Assembly: GCF_023155745.1 (NCBI RefSeq)
Contig: NZ_JAKNUS010000013.1
Span: 1-64,000, forward strand
DNA: 64,000 nucleotides
Direction: 5' to 3'
Origin: Microbacterium kunmingense
GTDB lineage: Bacteria > Actinomycetota > Actinomycetes > Actinomycetales > Microbacteriaceae
Part shown: positions 15,261 to 24,627 of the stretch, piece by piece
How positions within the stretch are numbered: the first letter of the stretch is position 1
Layout: each line of letters opens with the position of its first letter
Made by a program: the position numbers and the translations under genes
Notes under the pieces: generated by a model
What the model saw: only the letters and a program-made list of their open reading frames with translations
Databases searched by the model: none
What the model was told of the DNA's origin: nothing

Positions 15261-15430
15261 TTGGCCGTGGCATCCGGATGACGTAAGCTGTCTCTTTGGT
15301 GCGTCGTCTGCTGGCAGCGCACCGCGAACGTGAGCCCTCCACCGGCCTGTTCCCCGGCATCCTTCCGGGTGAACGACCACCGGAGCGGGATTCACGAACC
15401 ACTCCGTTCGATCAAGAAAGCAGCACTACT
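15261..15430 (+). promoter_or_regulatory. rplM promoter and structured leader
   Basis: TTGGCC (15261-15266), a 17-nt spacer and TAAGCT (15284-15289) make a standard promoter; transcription should begin near 15296. The roughly 135-nt leader can form GGTGCG...CGCACC and CCCGG...CCGGG stem-loops and a longer GC-rich fold before GTG 15431. Ribosomal-protein operons are often autoregulated through such leaders, but I do not recognise a named motif here. Confidence 0.5.
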
Positions 15431-15877
15431 GTGACGCGTACTTTCACTCCCAAGGCTGGCGAGATCCAGCGTGACTGGCTGGTCATCGACGCCACCGACG
15501 TCGTTCTCGGCCGCCTCGCCTCGCACGCCGCCGCGCTCCTGCGCGGCAAGCACAAGGCGAGCTTCGCCAACCACCTCGACTCCGGCGACTTCGTCATCAT
15601 CGTCAACGCCGACAAGGTCGCCCTCACCGGCAACAAGCGCGAGCAGAAGATGGCCTACCGTCACTCGGGTTACCCGGGCGGCCTGAAGGCCGTTCCCTAC
15701 ACCGAGCTTCTCGAGAAGAACCCGGTGCGCGCGGTGGAGAAGGCCGTCCGCGGCATGCTCCCCAAGAACAGCCTCGGCCGTGCCCAGCTGTCCAAGCTCA
15801 AGGTGTACACCGGTGCCGAGCACCCGCACGCCGCGCAGCAGCCCAAGACGTACACCTTCGACCAGGTCGCCCAGTAA
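15431..15877 (+). CDS. rplM: 50S ribosomal protein L13
   Basis: 148 residues, full length for L13. Recognisable segments are [63 protein letters not shown] (in two parts) and [22 protein letters not shown]. It starts at GTG 15431 after a structured leader. rpsI follows after a 26-nt gap, the conserved L13-S9 operon. Confidence 0.98.
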   Translation: MTRTFTPKAGEIQRDWLVIDATDVVLGRLASHAAALLRGKHKASFANHLDSGDFVIIVNADKVALTGNKREQKMAYRHSGYPGGLKAVPYTELLEKNPVRAVEKAVRGMLPKNSLGRAQLSKLKVYTGAEHPHAAQQPKTYTFDQVAQ

Positions 15878-15903
15878 GCGCCGCACACATTAAGGACAGA
15901 CTC

Positions 15904-16398
15904 GTGGCGAAGATCTCCGACTCCATCGATCCCATCAACACCGACTCCAACTTCTCGACCGAGACCCCGGTCGACACCACCGCTGCCGCCGTCGAGCGCC
16001 CCGTGCTCTCGGTCCCCGGCTCGGCCGTGGGCCGCCGCAAGCAGGCCATCGCCCGCGTGCGCCTCGTCCCGGGCTCGGGCACCATCACGGTCAACGGCCG
16101 CACGTTCGAGGACTACTTCCCGAACAAGCTCCACCAGCAGCTGATCACCGACCCCTTCACGGTGCTGAACCTCACCGGCGCGTACGACGTCATCGTCCGC
16201 ATCTCGGGTGGTGGCCCCTCGGGTCAGGCCGGCGCGCTGCGCCTCGGCATCGCTCGTGCGCTGAACGAGATCGACGCCGAGAACAACCGCCCGACCCTGA
16301 AGAAGGCCGGCTTCCTCTCGCGCGACGCCCGCGTCATCGAGCGCAAGAAGGCCGGTCTGAAGAAGGCCCGCAAGGCTCCGCAGTACTCCAAGCGCTGA
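15904..16398 (+). CDS. rpsI: 30S ribosomal protein S9
   Basis: 164 residues. The S9 core runs from [20 protein letters not shown] to the basic C-terminal tail [17 protein letters not shown], whose last residues reach the ribosomal P site. The first roughly 35 residues are an acidic, Ser/Thr-rich extension typical of actinobacterial S9. GTG start; second gene of the L13-S9 operon, followed closely by glmM. Confidence 0.98.
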   Translation: MAKISDSIDPINTDSNFSTETPVDTTAAAVERPVLSVPGSAVGRRKQAIARVRLVPGSGTITVNGRTFEDYFPNKLHQQLITDPFTVLNLTGAYDVIVRISGGGPSGQAGALRLGIARALNEIDAENNRPTLKKAGFLSRDARVIERKKAGLKKARKAPQYSKR

Positions 16399-16418
16399 TC
16401 GCGGAAAGCTCCACCCGT

Positions 16419-17777
16419 ATGCCGCTCTTTGGCACGGATGGGGTGCGGGGGCTGGCTAACGGCCCCCTCACCGCCGATCTCGCGCTCACCCTGGCCCAGG
16501 CGACCGCGGTCGTCCTGGGCCAGGGCCGTACCGCCGAGGCGCGTCGCGCCGCGGGCAAGCGGCTCACGGCCGTCGTCGCGCGCGACCCGCGGGTCTCGGG
16601 GGAGTTCCTCTCCGCAGCCGTGCAGGCCGGGCTCGCGTCATCCGGGGTCGACGTCTTCGATGCCGGCGTGCTGCCCACGCCTGCCGCGGCGTTCCTCATC
16701 GCCGACATCGACGCCGACTTCGGCGTGATGGTCTCGGCGTCGCACAACCCCGCGCCCGACAACGGCATCAAGATCTTCGCCCGCGGCGGCGTGAAGCTGC
16801 CCGACGTCGTCGAGCAGCGCATCGAGTCGGCGATGGAGTGGGACAAGCTCCAGCCCACCGGCGCCGGGGTCGGCCGCATCCGCCGGTTCGCCGACGCCGA
16901 AGACCGCTACGTCGTGCACCTGCTCGGCTCGCTCGAACACCGGCTCGACGGCATCCACGTCGTGCTCGACTGCGCGCACGGCGCGGCCTCGGGGGTCTCG
17001 CCCGAGACGTTCCGCGACGCCGGCGCGCGCGTGACCGTCATCGGCGCCGACCCCGACGGACTGAACATCAACGACGGCGTGGGCTCGACGCACCTGTCGC
17101 AGCTGGCCGCGGCCGTCCGTGACGCCGGGGCCGACCTCGGCATCGCCCACGACGGCGACGCCGACCGCTGCCTCGCCGTCGACGCCGACGGCAACGTCAT
17201 CGACGGCGACCAGATCATGGCCATCCTCGCGGTGGCGATGAAGCAGCGCGGCGCGCTCGCGCGCAACACCCTCGTCGCGACGGTGATGAGCAACCTGGGC
17301 CTGCACCGCGCGATGGCCGACCACGGCATCCGCGTGCTCCAGACCGCCGTCGGCGACCGCTACGTGCTCGAGGCGATGAACGAGGGCGGCTACTCTCTCG
17401 GCGGAGAGCAGTCGGGCCACGTCATCATGAGCCGCTACGCCACGACCGGCGACGGCCTCCTCACCGGCCTTCAGCTGGTGTCGGAGATGGCCCGGACCGG
17501 CAAGTCGCTCGCCGAGCTCGCGTCGATCATGACGGTCTACCCGCAGATCCTCGTGAACGTGAAGGATGTCGACCGCTCGCGTGCCGCGGACGACGAGGGC
17601 GTCCAGGCGGCCGTCGCGGCGGCGGCCGCCGAGCTCGGCGACTCGGGCCGGGTGCTCCTTCGCCCGAGCGGAACCGAGCAGCTCGTGCGCGTGATGGTCG
17701 AGGCCGCCGACGAGGCGACTGCGCGCCGTCACGCCGAGCAGCTCGCCGACGTCGTGCGGGACCGCCTGGCGCTGTAG
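16419..17777 (+). CDS. glmM: Phosphoglucosamine mutase
   Basis: 452 residues, normal length. It converts glucosamine-6-phosphate to glucosamine-1-phosphate for peptidoglycan precursor synthesis. The start [14 protein letters not shown], the phosphoserine loop [16 protein letters not shown] (catalytic Ser108), the metal loop [11 protein letters not shown], the sugar-binding GGEQSGH and the phosphate-binding [13 protein letters not shown] are all intact. It sits 20 nt after rpsI, as in many actinobacteria, and its partner glmS is 5 kb downstream. Confidence 0.98.
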   Translation: MPLFGTDGVRGLANGPLTADLALTLAQATAVVLGQGRTAEARRAAGKRLTAVVARDPRVSGEFLSAAVQAGLASSGVDVFDAGVLPTPAAAFLIADIDADFGVMVSASHNPAPDNGIKIFARGGVKLPDVVEQRIESAMEWDKLQPTGAGVGRIRRFADAEDRYVVHLLGSLEHRLDGIHVVLDCAHGAASGVSPETFRDAGARVTVIGADPDGLNINDGVGSTHLSQLAAAVRDAGADLGIAHDGDADRCLAVDADGNVIDGDQIMAILAVAMKQRGALARNTLVATVMSNLGLHRAMADHGIRVLQTAVGDRYVLEAMNEGGYSLGGEQSGHVIMSRYATTGDGLLTGLQLVSEMARTGKSLAELASIMTVYPQILVNVKDVDRSRAADDEGVQAAVAAAAAELGDSGRVLLRPSGTEQLVRVMVEAADEATARRHAEQLADVVRDRLAL

Positions 17778-17848
17778 CGCGCGCGTCGGCTTACCCGTGT
17801 CGCGCGCCGCGCACGCGCGCCGCTTCCCCGCGCCGCGCGCCGCGCGCC

Positions 17849-17913
17849 GGAGGAGATCGGCACACGTGAGGTCGTGATGCGGCGTGGGGACCTCCGCTGT
17901 GCGGATCTCCTCC
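17849..17913. repeat. Inverted-repeat element, family 2 (65 nt)
   Basis: GGAGGAGATCGGCACA (17849-17864) and TGTGCGGATCTCCTCC (17898-17913) are 16-nt arms with one mismatch; inner GAGG/CCTC segments extend the stem. Related elements of nearly equal length are at 22514-22579 and 60521-60587. Confidence 0.8.
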
Positions 17914-17948
17914 CGTACGCGCGCAGTCACCCCGTACGCGCGCAGTCA
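17912..17948. repeat. 18-nt direct repeat, two copies
   Basis: CCCGTACGCGCGCAGTCA at 17912-17929 and again at 17931-17948, separated by a single C, immediately after the family-2 element. The rest of the 17778-18047 gap shows nothing else recognisable. Confidence 0.85.
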
Positions 17949-18035
17949 GGAGGTGCAGGGCGCGCGCCGCGCCGGCCGGAACCTGAACGAACGGGCCACT
18001 TGTCAAGGGGCGGGCGCGCGGCATCCGCTCTTGCA

Positions 18036-18041
18036 TACGGT
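18036..18041 (+). promoter_or_regulatory. -10 hexamer TACGGT of a leaderless-type promoter
   Basis: Ends 6 nt before ATG 18048 of the amino acid permease gene; no Shine-Dalgarno sequence is seen. Confidence 0.4.
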
Positions 18042-18047
18042 GTCCGG

Positions 18048-19400
18048 ATGCCTCAGGACCTCCCCGCCTCGCCCGCTGCCACGACCGAGCCCGCCCCCGA
18101 CGCCACGAAGCTGCGCCGCGCCATCACCGGCCCCTTGCTGTTCCTCTTCGTGCTCGGCGACGTGCTGGGCGCGGGGATCTACGCGCTCATGGGCGTGCTG
18201 GCCGCTGAAGTGGGCGGCGCCACGTGGATTCCCTTGGCCGTCGCGCTCGGACTCGCCCTCCTGACCGCGGGATCGTACGCCGAACTCGTCACCAAGTATC
18301 CGCGGGCAGGCGGTTCGGCCTACTTCGCCGAGAAGGCGTACAAGAAGCCGGTGGTGTCGTTCCTCGTCGGATTCAGCATGCTCGCCGCGGGTGTCGTCAG
18401 CGTCGCGGGCCTGTCGCTCGCCTTCGCCGGCGACTACCTCTCGGCGTTCGTGCCGATCGCGCCGCCCGTCGCGGCGATCGGGCTCATCGCGGTGCTGGCG
18501 CTGGTGAACATGTGGGGCATCCGCGAATCGATGACCGGGAACATCGTCATGACGATCATCGAGGTGTCGGGACTCGCGCTCATCGTCGTCGCCGTCGGCC
18601 TCATGCTCGGCGGCGGGGGCGGCGACCTCTCGCGGGTCGGCGAGTTCCCCGCAGGCGTGAACCCAGCGCTCGCGACCCTCGCGGCGGCCATCATCGCGTA
18701 CTACTCCTTCGTCGGATTCGAGACCTCGGCGAACGTCGCCGAGGAGCTGAAGAACCCCTCCCGGTCGTACCCGATCGCCCTGCTCGGCTCGCTCGCCGTC
18801 GCCGGAATCGTGTACGTGCTCGTGGCGATGGCGAGTGCCGCCGCGCTTCCCGCGGACGAGCTCGCCGCGTCATCCGGTCCGCTTCTCGCGGTGTTCGAGG
18901 CCACCGGGGTGCCGCTTCCCGCCGTGATCTTCAGCATCATCGCGCTGATCGCCATCGCCAACGGAGCGCTGCTGACCTCGATCATGTCGAGCCGGCTCGC
19001 GTACGGTATGGCCGATCGCGGACTCCTGCCCCGCGCGCTCGCCCGTGTGCTGCCCGGCCGGAAGACCCCGTGGGTCGCGATCGTCGCGACGGCGGCGATC
19101 GCCGCCGCACTCACGCTCCTCGGCGACCTCGCCACCCTCGCCGAGACCGTGGTGCTGCTGCTGCTCGTCGTGTTCATCTCGACCAACGTGGCCGTGCTGG
19201 TGCTGCGGCGCGACCGGGTCGAGCACCGTCACTTCCGGGTCTGGACGTGGGTTCCCGTCGCCGCGGTGCTCTCGTGCATCCTGCTGCTCACGCAGCAGAG
19301 CCCGCGGGTGTGGCTGTTCGGCGCCATCGCACTTGCGGTCGGGCTCGTGCTGTACGCGGTGATGCGGGCGATCGGGGCGCGCGCTACGGTCAAGGAGTGA
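18048..19400 (+). CDS. APC-family amino acid permease
   Basis: 450 residues and about 12 TM helices. TM1 carries the unwound-helix motif FLFVLGDVLGAGIYALMG, the substrate-binding feature of APC transporters. Next come AGSYAELVTKYPRAGGSAYFA and a Gly-Phe-Glu motif YYSFVGFETSANVAEELKNP. The cytoplasmic loop SSRLAYGMADRGLLPRAL after TM8 is also typical. The substrate is not predictable. ATG 18048 was chosen over upstream starts because a leaderless-type -10 precedes it and the upstream sequence is repeat-derived. Its TGA overlaps the GTG of the cupin lipoprotein gene. Confidence 0.92.
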   Translation: MPQDLPASPAATTEPAPDATKLRRAITGPLLFLFVLGDVLGAGIYALMGVLAAEVGGATWIPLAVALGLALLTAGSYAELVTKYPRAGGSAYFAEKAYKKPVVSFLVGFSMLAAGVVSVAGLSLAFAGDYLSAFVPIAPPVAAIGLIAVLALVNMWGIRESMTGNIVMTIIEVSGLALIVVAVGLMLGGGGGDLSRVGEFPAGVNPALATLAAAIIAYYSFVGFETSANVAEELKNPSRSYPIALLGSLAVAGIVYVLVAMASAAALPADELAASSGPLLAVFEATGVPLPAVIFSIIALIAIANGALLTSIMSSRLAYGMADRGLLPRALARVLPGRKTPWVAIVATAAIAAALTLLGDLATLAETVVLLLLVVFISTNVAVLVLRRDRVEHRHFRVWTWVPVAAVLSCILLLTQQSPRVWLFGAIALAVGLVLYAVMRAIGARATVKE

Positions 19401-19945
19401 CCCGACACACCCCGCATCGGCGCGGAGCACACGCCCTCGCGTTCGCGTGCCTCGCCGCCCTCACCCTCGCCCTGGGCGGCTGCGCCGCCGACGGCATGAC
19501 CGCAAGCACCACCGGCTCCACCATGGCCGACACGCCGAGCATGTCGGTGGAGGCTTCACCCGAGGCATCCGTCGTCCCCTCGGTCTCGGCGGTCGACATC
19601 GCCGCCGGAGACATCGACGAGCCCGTCGAGGTCGCCGTCGCCCCGGGCGCCGACGGGGTTGGGGTGACCTTCCGCGAGATCACCCTGCAGCCCGGTGCCG
19701 GCACCGGCGAGCACTGCCACGCCGGCCAGCTGATCGCCGTGGTGAAGGAGGGCGCGCTCACCCACTACGCCCCGACCCACCCCGACGGTGTGCGCGTGTA
19801 CGAGGCGGGCGAGGCGATCATCGAGGGCGCCGAGTACGTCCACCAGGGCGTCAACGAGGGGGACGTTCCGGTCGTGCTGTGGGTGACCTACGTCATCCCC
19901 GAGGGCGAGCCGCTCGCCGAGACCGACCTCGCCAACTGCGGCTGA
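19397..19945 (+). CDS. Cupin-domain lipoprotein
   Basis: 182 residues from GTG 19397, which overlaps the permease TGA by 4 nt. A signal peptide (HALAFACLAALTLALGGC) puts the lipidated Cys at residue 29. After a Ser/Thr-rich linker, a single cupin beta-barrel follows, with FREITLQPGAGTGEHCHAGQ as the metal-binding GxxxHxH-like motif, then EGAEYVHQGVNEGDVPVVLW as the second motif. Extracytoplasmic cupins of this type are mostly uncharacterised. AAGGAG directly abuts the GTG, so coupling to the upstream stop probably drives initiation. Confidence 0.78.
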   Translation: MTRHTPHRRGAHALAFACLAALTLALGGCAADGMTASTTGSTMADTPSMSVEASPEASVVPSVSAVDIAAGDIDEPVEVAVAPGADGVGVTFREITLQPGAGTGEHCHAGQLIAVVKEGALTHYAPTHPDGVRVYEAGEAIIEGAEYVHQGVNEGDVPVVLWVTYVIPEGEPLAETDLANCG

Positions 19946-19948
19946 GCG

Positions 19949-20905
19949 TCAGGCACCGGCGTCCGCGGGCGTGGCGCTCCACGACAGCGACTCGATGTAG
20001 CGCAGCAGCACGCCCTCGCGAAGCGCCCACGGCGAGATCTCGAGCTCGTCGATCTTCAGCATCGACATGGCCGTGTCGAGCACGACAGCGGCGGCGACGA
20101 TCTGGAACGTGCGGTCGGCGGTGATGCCGGGAAGCTCCTGACGCGCGCTCGCGGGAATGCGGGCGAGCCGCGGGATCCACGACGCCAGTGCGGCGCGGGG
20201 GAGCAGCATCCGTTCGCTCCCCGTCCAGCCGGGGGCGGGGTATCCGGCGAGCTTCGCCAGCGACCGGATCGCCTTCGACGACCCCACCACGTGGTCGGGC
20301 TTGTCGAGGGCGCGGAAGCGGCCGATCACCGGCTCGAGGGTGTCGCGAGCGTGGGCGCGGAGGCGCTCGACGGCGGCCTCGCCGGGCGGGTCGTCGGGCA
20401 TGAACTGCACCGTCATGCGCCCGGCGCCCAGGGGGACGGATGCCGCGGCTTCGGGCAGTTCGTCGGACCCGGCCGCGATCTCGAGCGAACCGCCGCCGAT
20501 GTCGAACAGCAGGATCTGCCCGGCCGACCAGCCGAACCAGCGGCGGACCGCGAGGAAGGTGTAGCGCGCCTCGGCTTCGCCGCCGAGCACCTGCAGGGGT
20601 TCGCCGAGCGCGGCCTCGAGGCGTGCGATGACCTCGGAGCCGTTCGTCGCCTCGCGGACGGCGGAGGTCGCGGTGGCCAGGAGCTCCTCGACCTTCTCGT
20701 CGGCGGCGACCCGGCGTGCCTCGGCGACGGCGTCGACGAGGGCGGTCACGCCCTCCTCGGTGATCGAGCCGTCGGGGGCGAGGTAGCGCGTGAGGCGCAG
20801 CACGGTGCGGCGACTGGTCGTGCCCAGGGGGCGACCCCCGGGTTGGACGTCGGCGACGAGCAGGTGAACGGTGTTCGAGCCGATGTCGAGGACTCCGAGG
20901 CGCAC
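19949..20905 (-). CDS. Ppx/GppA-family phosphatase (exopolyphosphatase-like)
   Basis: 318 residues with the actin-like ATPase fold of Ppx/GppA enzymes. The first phosphate loop is GVLDIGSNTVHLLVAD and the second FDIGGGSLEIAAG, with SAVREATNG and EISPWALREGVLLRY as further family motifs. At about 318 residues it is the short actinobacterial form, without the C-terminal HD domain of E. coli Ppx. Members degrade polyphosphate or pppGpp. Convergent with the cupin gene (3-nt gap) and divergent from coaA. Confidence 0.92.
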   Translation of the reverse strand: MRLGVLDIGSNTVHLLVADVQPGGRPLGTTSRRTVLRLTRYLAPDGSITEEGVTALVDAVAEARRVAADEKVEELLATATSAVREATNGSEVIARLEAALGEPLQVLGGEAEARYTFLAVRRWFGWSAGQILLFDIGGGSLEIAAGSDELPEAAASVPLGAGRMTVQFMPDDPPGEAAVERLRAHARDTLEPVIGRFRALDKPDHVVGSSKAIRSLAKLAGYPAPGWTGSERMLLPRAALASWIPRLARIPASARQELPGITADRTFQIVAAAVVLDTAMSMLKIDELEISPWALREGVLLRYIESLSWSATPADAGA

Positions 20906-20911
20906 GGGTTC

Positions 20912-20917
20912 AGGCTA
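20912..20917 (-). promoter_or_regulatory. -10 hexamer TAGCCT of a leaderless-type promoter (minus strand)
   Basis: Ends 6 nt before the GTG at 20905 of the Ppx-like gene. Confidence 0.45.
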
Positions 20918-20948
20918 GCGGGCGGGTGACCGGCGGGTCGCCGTCCGC

Positions 20949-21022
20949 AACTCCTGCAGAATCGGCGCGCAGGCGTCGGAGAGTGCCGTTTTCGGCGGTG
21001 CCGGGACGGTTCTGCAGGAGTT
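20949..21022. repeat. Inverted-repeat element, family 1 (74 nt)
   Basis: AACTCCTGCAGAA (20949-20961) and TTCTGCAGGAGTT (21010-21022) are perfect 13-bp arms. It lies between the divergent ppx and coaA starts, so it is not a terminator. Confidence 0.85.
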
Positions 21023-21042
21023 CGGGACGGGCGGCGCGGCGC

Positions 21043-21116
21043 AACTCCTCAGAATCGGGGCCGCAGCGCCCCGGATCGCCGCTTTCGCGGGGGTCGGGGC
21101 CGAGATCGGAGGAGTT
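21043..21116. repeat. Inverted-repeat element, family 1 (74 nt), CTC variant
   Basis: Begins AACTCCTCAGAATCGG and ends CGAGATCGGAGGAGTT, imperfectly paired ends. It sits 20 nt from the previous element and has the same length. The interior (GGGGCC...) is different. Confidence 0.75.
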
Positions 21117-21163
21117 GTGACGGCGCGGGGCGGCTGCCGCGGGGTCGCGCGGCCCGGGGTGGT

Positions 21164-21169
21164 TACGAT
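21164..21169 (+). promoter_or_regulatory. -10 hexamer TACGAT of a leaderless-type promoter
   Basis: Ends 7 nt before ATG 21177 of coaA, which is the reason for choosing that start over ATG 21168. Confidence 0.55.
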
Positions 21170-21176
21170 GAGCGCC

Positions 21177-22127
21177 ATGTCCGTCGACGAAGCGACCACC
21201 GACCTGGCCCTCTCGCTGTACCAGGAGATCGCGCGCGACGACTGGGCGCGCATGGCCTCGGGCATCCCGCAGCCGCTCACCGAGACCGAGGTCGTGCAGC
21301 TGCGCGGGCTCGGCGACCGGCTCGACATGGCCGAAGTCGCCGAGGTCTACCTGCCGCTGTCGCGGCTGCTGTCGCTGTACGCCCAGGCCACGAAGCGTCT
21401 CGGCGCCGAGACGAGCGCGTTCCTCGGCGAGGCCGACACCACCACGCCCTTCGTCATCGGTGTCGCGGGGTCGGTCGCGGTCGGCAAGTCGACGATCGCG
21501 CGCCTTTTGCGCGAGCTCGTCAGCCGGTGGCCCGGCACACCGCGCGTGGAGCTCGTCACCACCGACGGGTTCCTCTACCCCAACGCCGAACTGGAGCGGC
21601 GGGGGCTGATGGCCCGGAAGGGCTTCCCCGAGTCCTACGACCGCCGCGCGCTCGTGAAGTTCCTCACCGAGGTCAAGAGCGGGGCGGTCGAGGCGCGCGC
21701 GCCGTTCTACTCGCACGTCAAGTACGACATCGTCCCCGACGCGCACGTGACGGTCCGCCGCCCCGACGTGGTGATCGTCGAGGGACTGAACGTGCTGCAA
21801 CCACCGCCGGCCCCGAATGACGTGGCCGTCAGCGACCTGTTCGACTTCTCCATCTACGTCGACGCCGACACCGCCGACATCGAGTCGTGGTTCGTCGGGC
21901 GCTTCCTCGCCCTCCGGCATGCCGCCTTCAGCGACCCGAACTCGTTCTTCCGCGTCTTCGCCGAGCTGAGCGACGACGAGGCCGTGACCACGGCGCTCGG
22001 CTACTGGAACGACATCAACCTGCCGAACCTCGAGGCCAACGTGCTGCCCACCCGGCACCGCGCGACGCTCGTCCTTCGCAAGTCCGCCTCCCACGCCGTG
22101 GAGAGCGTGCTGCTGCGCAAGCTCTGA
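21177..22127 (+). CDS. coaA: Type I pantothenate kinase
   Basis: 316 residues, normal for bacterial PanK-I, the first committed step of coenzyme A synthesis. The P-loop is [12 protein letters not shown] (95-106). It is followed by [20 protein letters not shown] and [15 protein letters not shown] around the pantothenate site, then [10 protein letters not shown] and the [16 protein letters not shown] segment. Feedback regulation by CoA is usual for this type. It ends exactly where the convergent small membrane gene ends (adjacent stop codons at 22127/22128). Confidence 0.97.
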   Translation: MSVDEATTDLALSLYQEIARDDWARMASGIPQPLTETEVVQLRGLGDRLDMAEVAEVYLPLSRLLSLYAQATKRLGAETSAFLGEADTTTPFVIGVAGSVAVGKSTIARLLRELVSRWPGTPRVELVTTDGFLYPNAELERRGLMARKGFPESYDRRALVKFLTEVKSGAVEARAPFYSHVKYDIVPDAHVTVRRPDVVIVEGLNVLQPPPAPNDVAVSDLFDFSIYVDADTADIESWFVGRFLALRHAAFSDPNSFFRVFAELSDDEAVTTALGYWNDINLPNLEANVLPTRHRATLVLRKSASHAVESVLLRKL

Positions 22128-22439
22128 TCAGCGCTTCCGCGCGCCGAGGCGCGGGTTCGCGCCGAAGAAGCGCGCGAGCAGCAGCCCCATGCCGACGGCG
22201 CCGACCGCGAATGCGATGCGCTCCGACCTCCACCGCGTGCCTCGGTGCAGCCACGCGCCGAGCGCGAGGTTCGACATGCCCCAGGCGACGTTCACCACGG
22301 GCGACGACAGCCCCTGCCCCGGCGGGTCGGCGAACGGGGTCGGGAAGCGCTGCCCGCGCAGCCCGCTCACGGTATGCGGGACGCCGTTGACCAGCGCCGC
22401 TCCGCTCAGGGCCAGTCGCATCATTCCACCGAGACTCAT
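22128..22439 (-). CDS. Small uncharacterised membrane protein
   Basis: 103 residues from ATG 22439 with GGGAG about 6-8 nt upstream. Three hydrophobic stretches are seen: ALSGAALVNGVPHTVSGL, SPVVNVAWGMSNLALGAWL and RIAFAVGAVGMGLLLARFF, separated by a Pro-rich loop RFPTPFADPPGQG. Similar short proteins are common in actinobacteria, but I know no function for them. Its stop codon is back to back with that of coaA, with no intergenic base. Confidence 0.7.
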   Translation of the reverse strand: MSLGGMMRLALSGAALVNGVPHTVSGLRGQRFPTPFADPPGQGLSSPVVNVAWGMSNLALGAWLHRGTRWRSERIAFAVGAVGMGLLLARFFGANPRLGARKR

Positions 22440-22513
22440 CGTCGCTCCCCACGTCGCCCGTCGTGCGGCCGAGCCTAGGAAGGGCGCCCGCGTCGCGGAA
22501 GGGGTTGCGCAGG

Positions 22514-22579
22514 GGAGGGAATCGGCGCACGGGAGGACCGGCCGGGCCGTGGCATCCTCTCCTGTGTCGATCTCCTCCC
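22514..22579. repeat. Inverted-repeat element, family 2 (about 66 nt)
   Basis: Starts GGGAGGGAATCGGCGCAC and ends GTCGATCTCCTCCC, with inner GGGAGG / CCTCTCC pairing. It is less perfect than the copy at 17849 but has the same layout and length. Confidence 0.7.
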
Positions 22580-22726
22580 GTGTGCCGCTGAGGTGGCGGG
22601 TGCCGCTGGAGAGACAAGCGAATGGATGCCGCGGGCCGGCCCGCCACGCGCGCGACGCCCGCCCGCCCGACCCACCGCGCCACGCGCGCGGCGCCGGCGC
22701 GGGGCAGGCGCTCAGCCGCGCACACT

Positions 22727-22732
22727 TACGAT
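22727..22732 (+). promoter_or_regulatory. -10 hexamer TACGAT of a leaderless-type promoter for glmS
   Basis: Same hexamer as at coaA, ending 7 nt before ATG 22740. Confidence 0.55.
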
Positions 22733-22739
22733 GTAACCC

Positions 22740-24593
22740 ATGTGTGGAATCGTCGGATACGTGGGCCCTCGCCAGAGCCAGGCCATCCTTCTTTCGGGCC
22801 TGGCCCGTCTCGAGTACCGCGGATACGACTCCGCCGGCATCGCCGTCATCGACGGCGAGGGCGATCTGGGGATGCGCAAGCGCGCGGGCAAGCTCGGCAT
22901 CCTCCGCGACGACCTGAAGAGCCACCCCCTCGCCGACGGCACCACCGGCATCGGGCACACCCGCTGGGCGACCCACGGCGGACCCACCGACGACAACGCC
23001 CACCCGCACCTGGCCGATGACGACCGGCTCGCCCTCATCCACAACGGCATCATCGAGAACTACGCCGAGCTGAAGTCCGAGCTCCTCGCCGAGGGCTTCA
23101 CCTTCCGGAGCGAAACCGACACCGAGGTCGCCGCTGTGCTCCTCGGCCGCGCGTACCGCGCCCGCGGGGGCGACCTGGTCGCCGCGTTCCGCGACGTCGC
23201 CGCACGGCTGGAGGGCGCCTTCACCCTCCTCGCGATGCACCGCGACCAGCCGGGCCTCGTCGTGGGCGCGCGCCGCAACTCCCCGCTCGTCATCGGACTC
23301 GGCGAGGGCGAGAACTTCCTCGCCTCCGATGTCGCCGCGTTCGTGGAGCACACCCGCGACGCCCTCGCGATCGGTCAGGACGAGATCGTCGCCATCACCC
23401 CCGAGGGCGTCGAGGTCACCGACTTCGACGGCAACGCGGTCGAGGTCGAGCGGTTCGCAGTGACCTGGGACGCTTCGGCCGCCGACAAGGGCGGCTGGTC
23501 GTCGTTCATGGCCAAGGAGGTCTCCGAGGAGCCCGAGGCTGTCGCGAACACGCTGCGTGGTCGCATCCGTGACGGTGTCGTCAGCATCCCCGAACTCGAC
23601 GGACTCGACGACCTCTTCAGCGGCATCTCGCGCATCATCGTCATCGCCTGCGGCACCGCCGCGTATGCCGGGATGACGGGGAAGTACGCCCTCGAGCAGT
23701 GGGCGCGGGTGCCGGTCGACGTCGAGCTTGCGCACGAGTTCCGCTACCGCGACCCGGTGCTCAGCCCCGACACCCTGGTCGTCTCGATCAGCCAGTCGGG
23801 GGAGACCATGGACACCCTGATGGCGGTGAAGTACGCCCGCGAGCAGGGTGCGAAGACCGTGTCGATCTGCAACACGCAGGGCGCGACGATCCCGCGCGAG
23901 TCGGACGCGATCGTCTACACCCACGCCGGCCCCGAGGTCGCCGTCGCGTCGACGAAGGCGTTCGTCGCGCAGATCACCGCGCTCTACCTGCTGGCGCTGC
24001 ACATCGCCGGGCTCCGCGGCACGCTCAGCGCCGACGAGATCGCGGTGCAGGCGCGCGAGCTCGAGGCCGTGCCGGAGAAGATCGCGCACATCCTCGCCAC
24101 CGAGCAGGAGCGCATCGAGCAGCTCGCGCACTGGATGGGCGACACCCGGTCGGTGCTCTTCCTCGGCCGGCACGTGGGCTACCCCATCGCCCTCGAGGGT
24201 GCCCTGAAGCTCAAGGAGATCTCGTACATCCACGCCGAGGGCTTCGCCGCCGGTGAGCTCAAGCACGGCCCGATCGCGCTCATCGAGCCGGGGCAGCCGG
24301 TGTTCGTCATCGTGCCCTCGCCGCGCGGATCGGCGGTGCTGCACCCCAAGGTCGTCTCGAACATCGAGGAGATCAAGGCGCGCGGCGCGCGCGTGATCGC
24401 GATCGCCGAGGAGGGGGATGTCGCGGTGCTGCCCTCCGCTGACGAGGTGCTGCGCATCCCGCTCGCGGGGCCGCTCTTCGAGCCGCTCCTCGCCGTCGTG
24501 CCGCTGCACATCTTCGCGATGGGCCTCGCCACGGCGAAGGGCCTCGACGTCGACCAGCCGCGCAACCTCGCCAAGTCGGTCACCGTGGAGTAG
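22740..24593 (+). CDS. glmS: Glutamine-fructose-6-phosphate aminotransferase (isomerizing)
   Basis: 617 residues. It makes glucosamine-6-phosphate from fructose-6-phosphate and glutamine, the entry to amino-sugar synthesis. The catalytic Cys2 is at the N-terminus (MCGIVGYVGPRQ) and must be exposed by Met removal. The glutaminase domain (GHTRWATHGGPTDDNAHPH) is followed by two SIS domains (SQSGETMDTLMAVKYA; HVGYPIALEGALKLKEISYI) and the C-terminal KSVTVE tail. It is probably translated from a leaderless mRNA. Confidence 0.98.
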   Translation: MCGIVGYVGPRQSQAILLSGLARLEYRGYDSAGIAVIDGEGDLGMRKRAGKLGILRDDLKSHPLADGTTGIGHTRWATHGGPTDDNAHPHLADDDRLALIHNGIIENYAELKSELLAEGFTFRSETDTEVAAVLLGRAYRARGGDLVAAFRDVAARLEGAFTLLAMHRDQPGLVVGARRNSPLVIGLGEGENFLASDVAAFVEHTRDALAIGQDEIVAITPEGVEVTDFDGNAVEVERFAVTWDASAADKGGWSSFMAKEVSEEPEAVANTLRGRIRDGVVSIPELDGLDDLFSGISRIIVIACGTAAYAGMTGKYALEQWARVPVDVELAHEFRYRDPVLSPDTLVVSISQSGETMDTLMAVKYAREQGAKTVSICNTQGATIPRESDAIVYTHAGPEVAVASTKAFVAQITALYLLALHIAGLRGTLSADEIAVQARELEAVPEKIAHILATEQERIEQLAHWMGDTRSVLFLGRHVGYPIALEGALKLKEISYIHAEGFAAGELKHGPIALIEPGQPVFVIVPSPRGSAVLHPKVVSNIEEIKARGARVIAIAEEGDVAVLPSADEVLRIPLAGPLFEPLLAVVPLHIFAMGLATAKGLDVDQPRNLAKSVTVE

Positions 24594-24627
24594 CGGGCAG
24601 CGCCGCTCGGCGCCCGCCGCTTTCCCC

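Larger units (their letters stand above)
22440..22739. other. Divergent intergenic region upstream of glmS
   Basis: 300 nt containing one family-2 inverted repeat (listed separately) and, next to glmS, a leaderless-type -10. No ribozyme or riboswitch structure is recognisable. Nothing else was seen. Confidence 0.7.

Noticed and set aside
20949..21116. Family-1 repeats as ordinary terminators
   Set aside because: This pair lies between divergent genes, where no transcript ends, so termination cannot explain the whole family.
20910..22094. A 394-codon minus-strand frame opposite coaA
   Set aside because: Fully antisense to a clear pantothenate kinase and without recognisable domains or a ribosome site.
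22440..22739. glmS ribozyme upstream of glmS
   Set aside because: No glmS-ribozyme-like core was recognisable, and a leaderless-type promoter sits right at the ATG.
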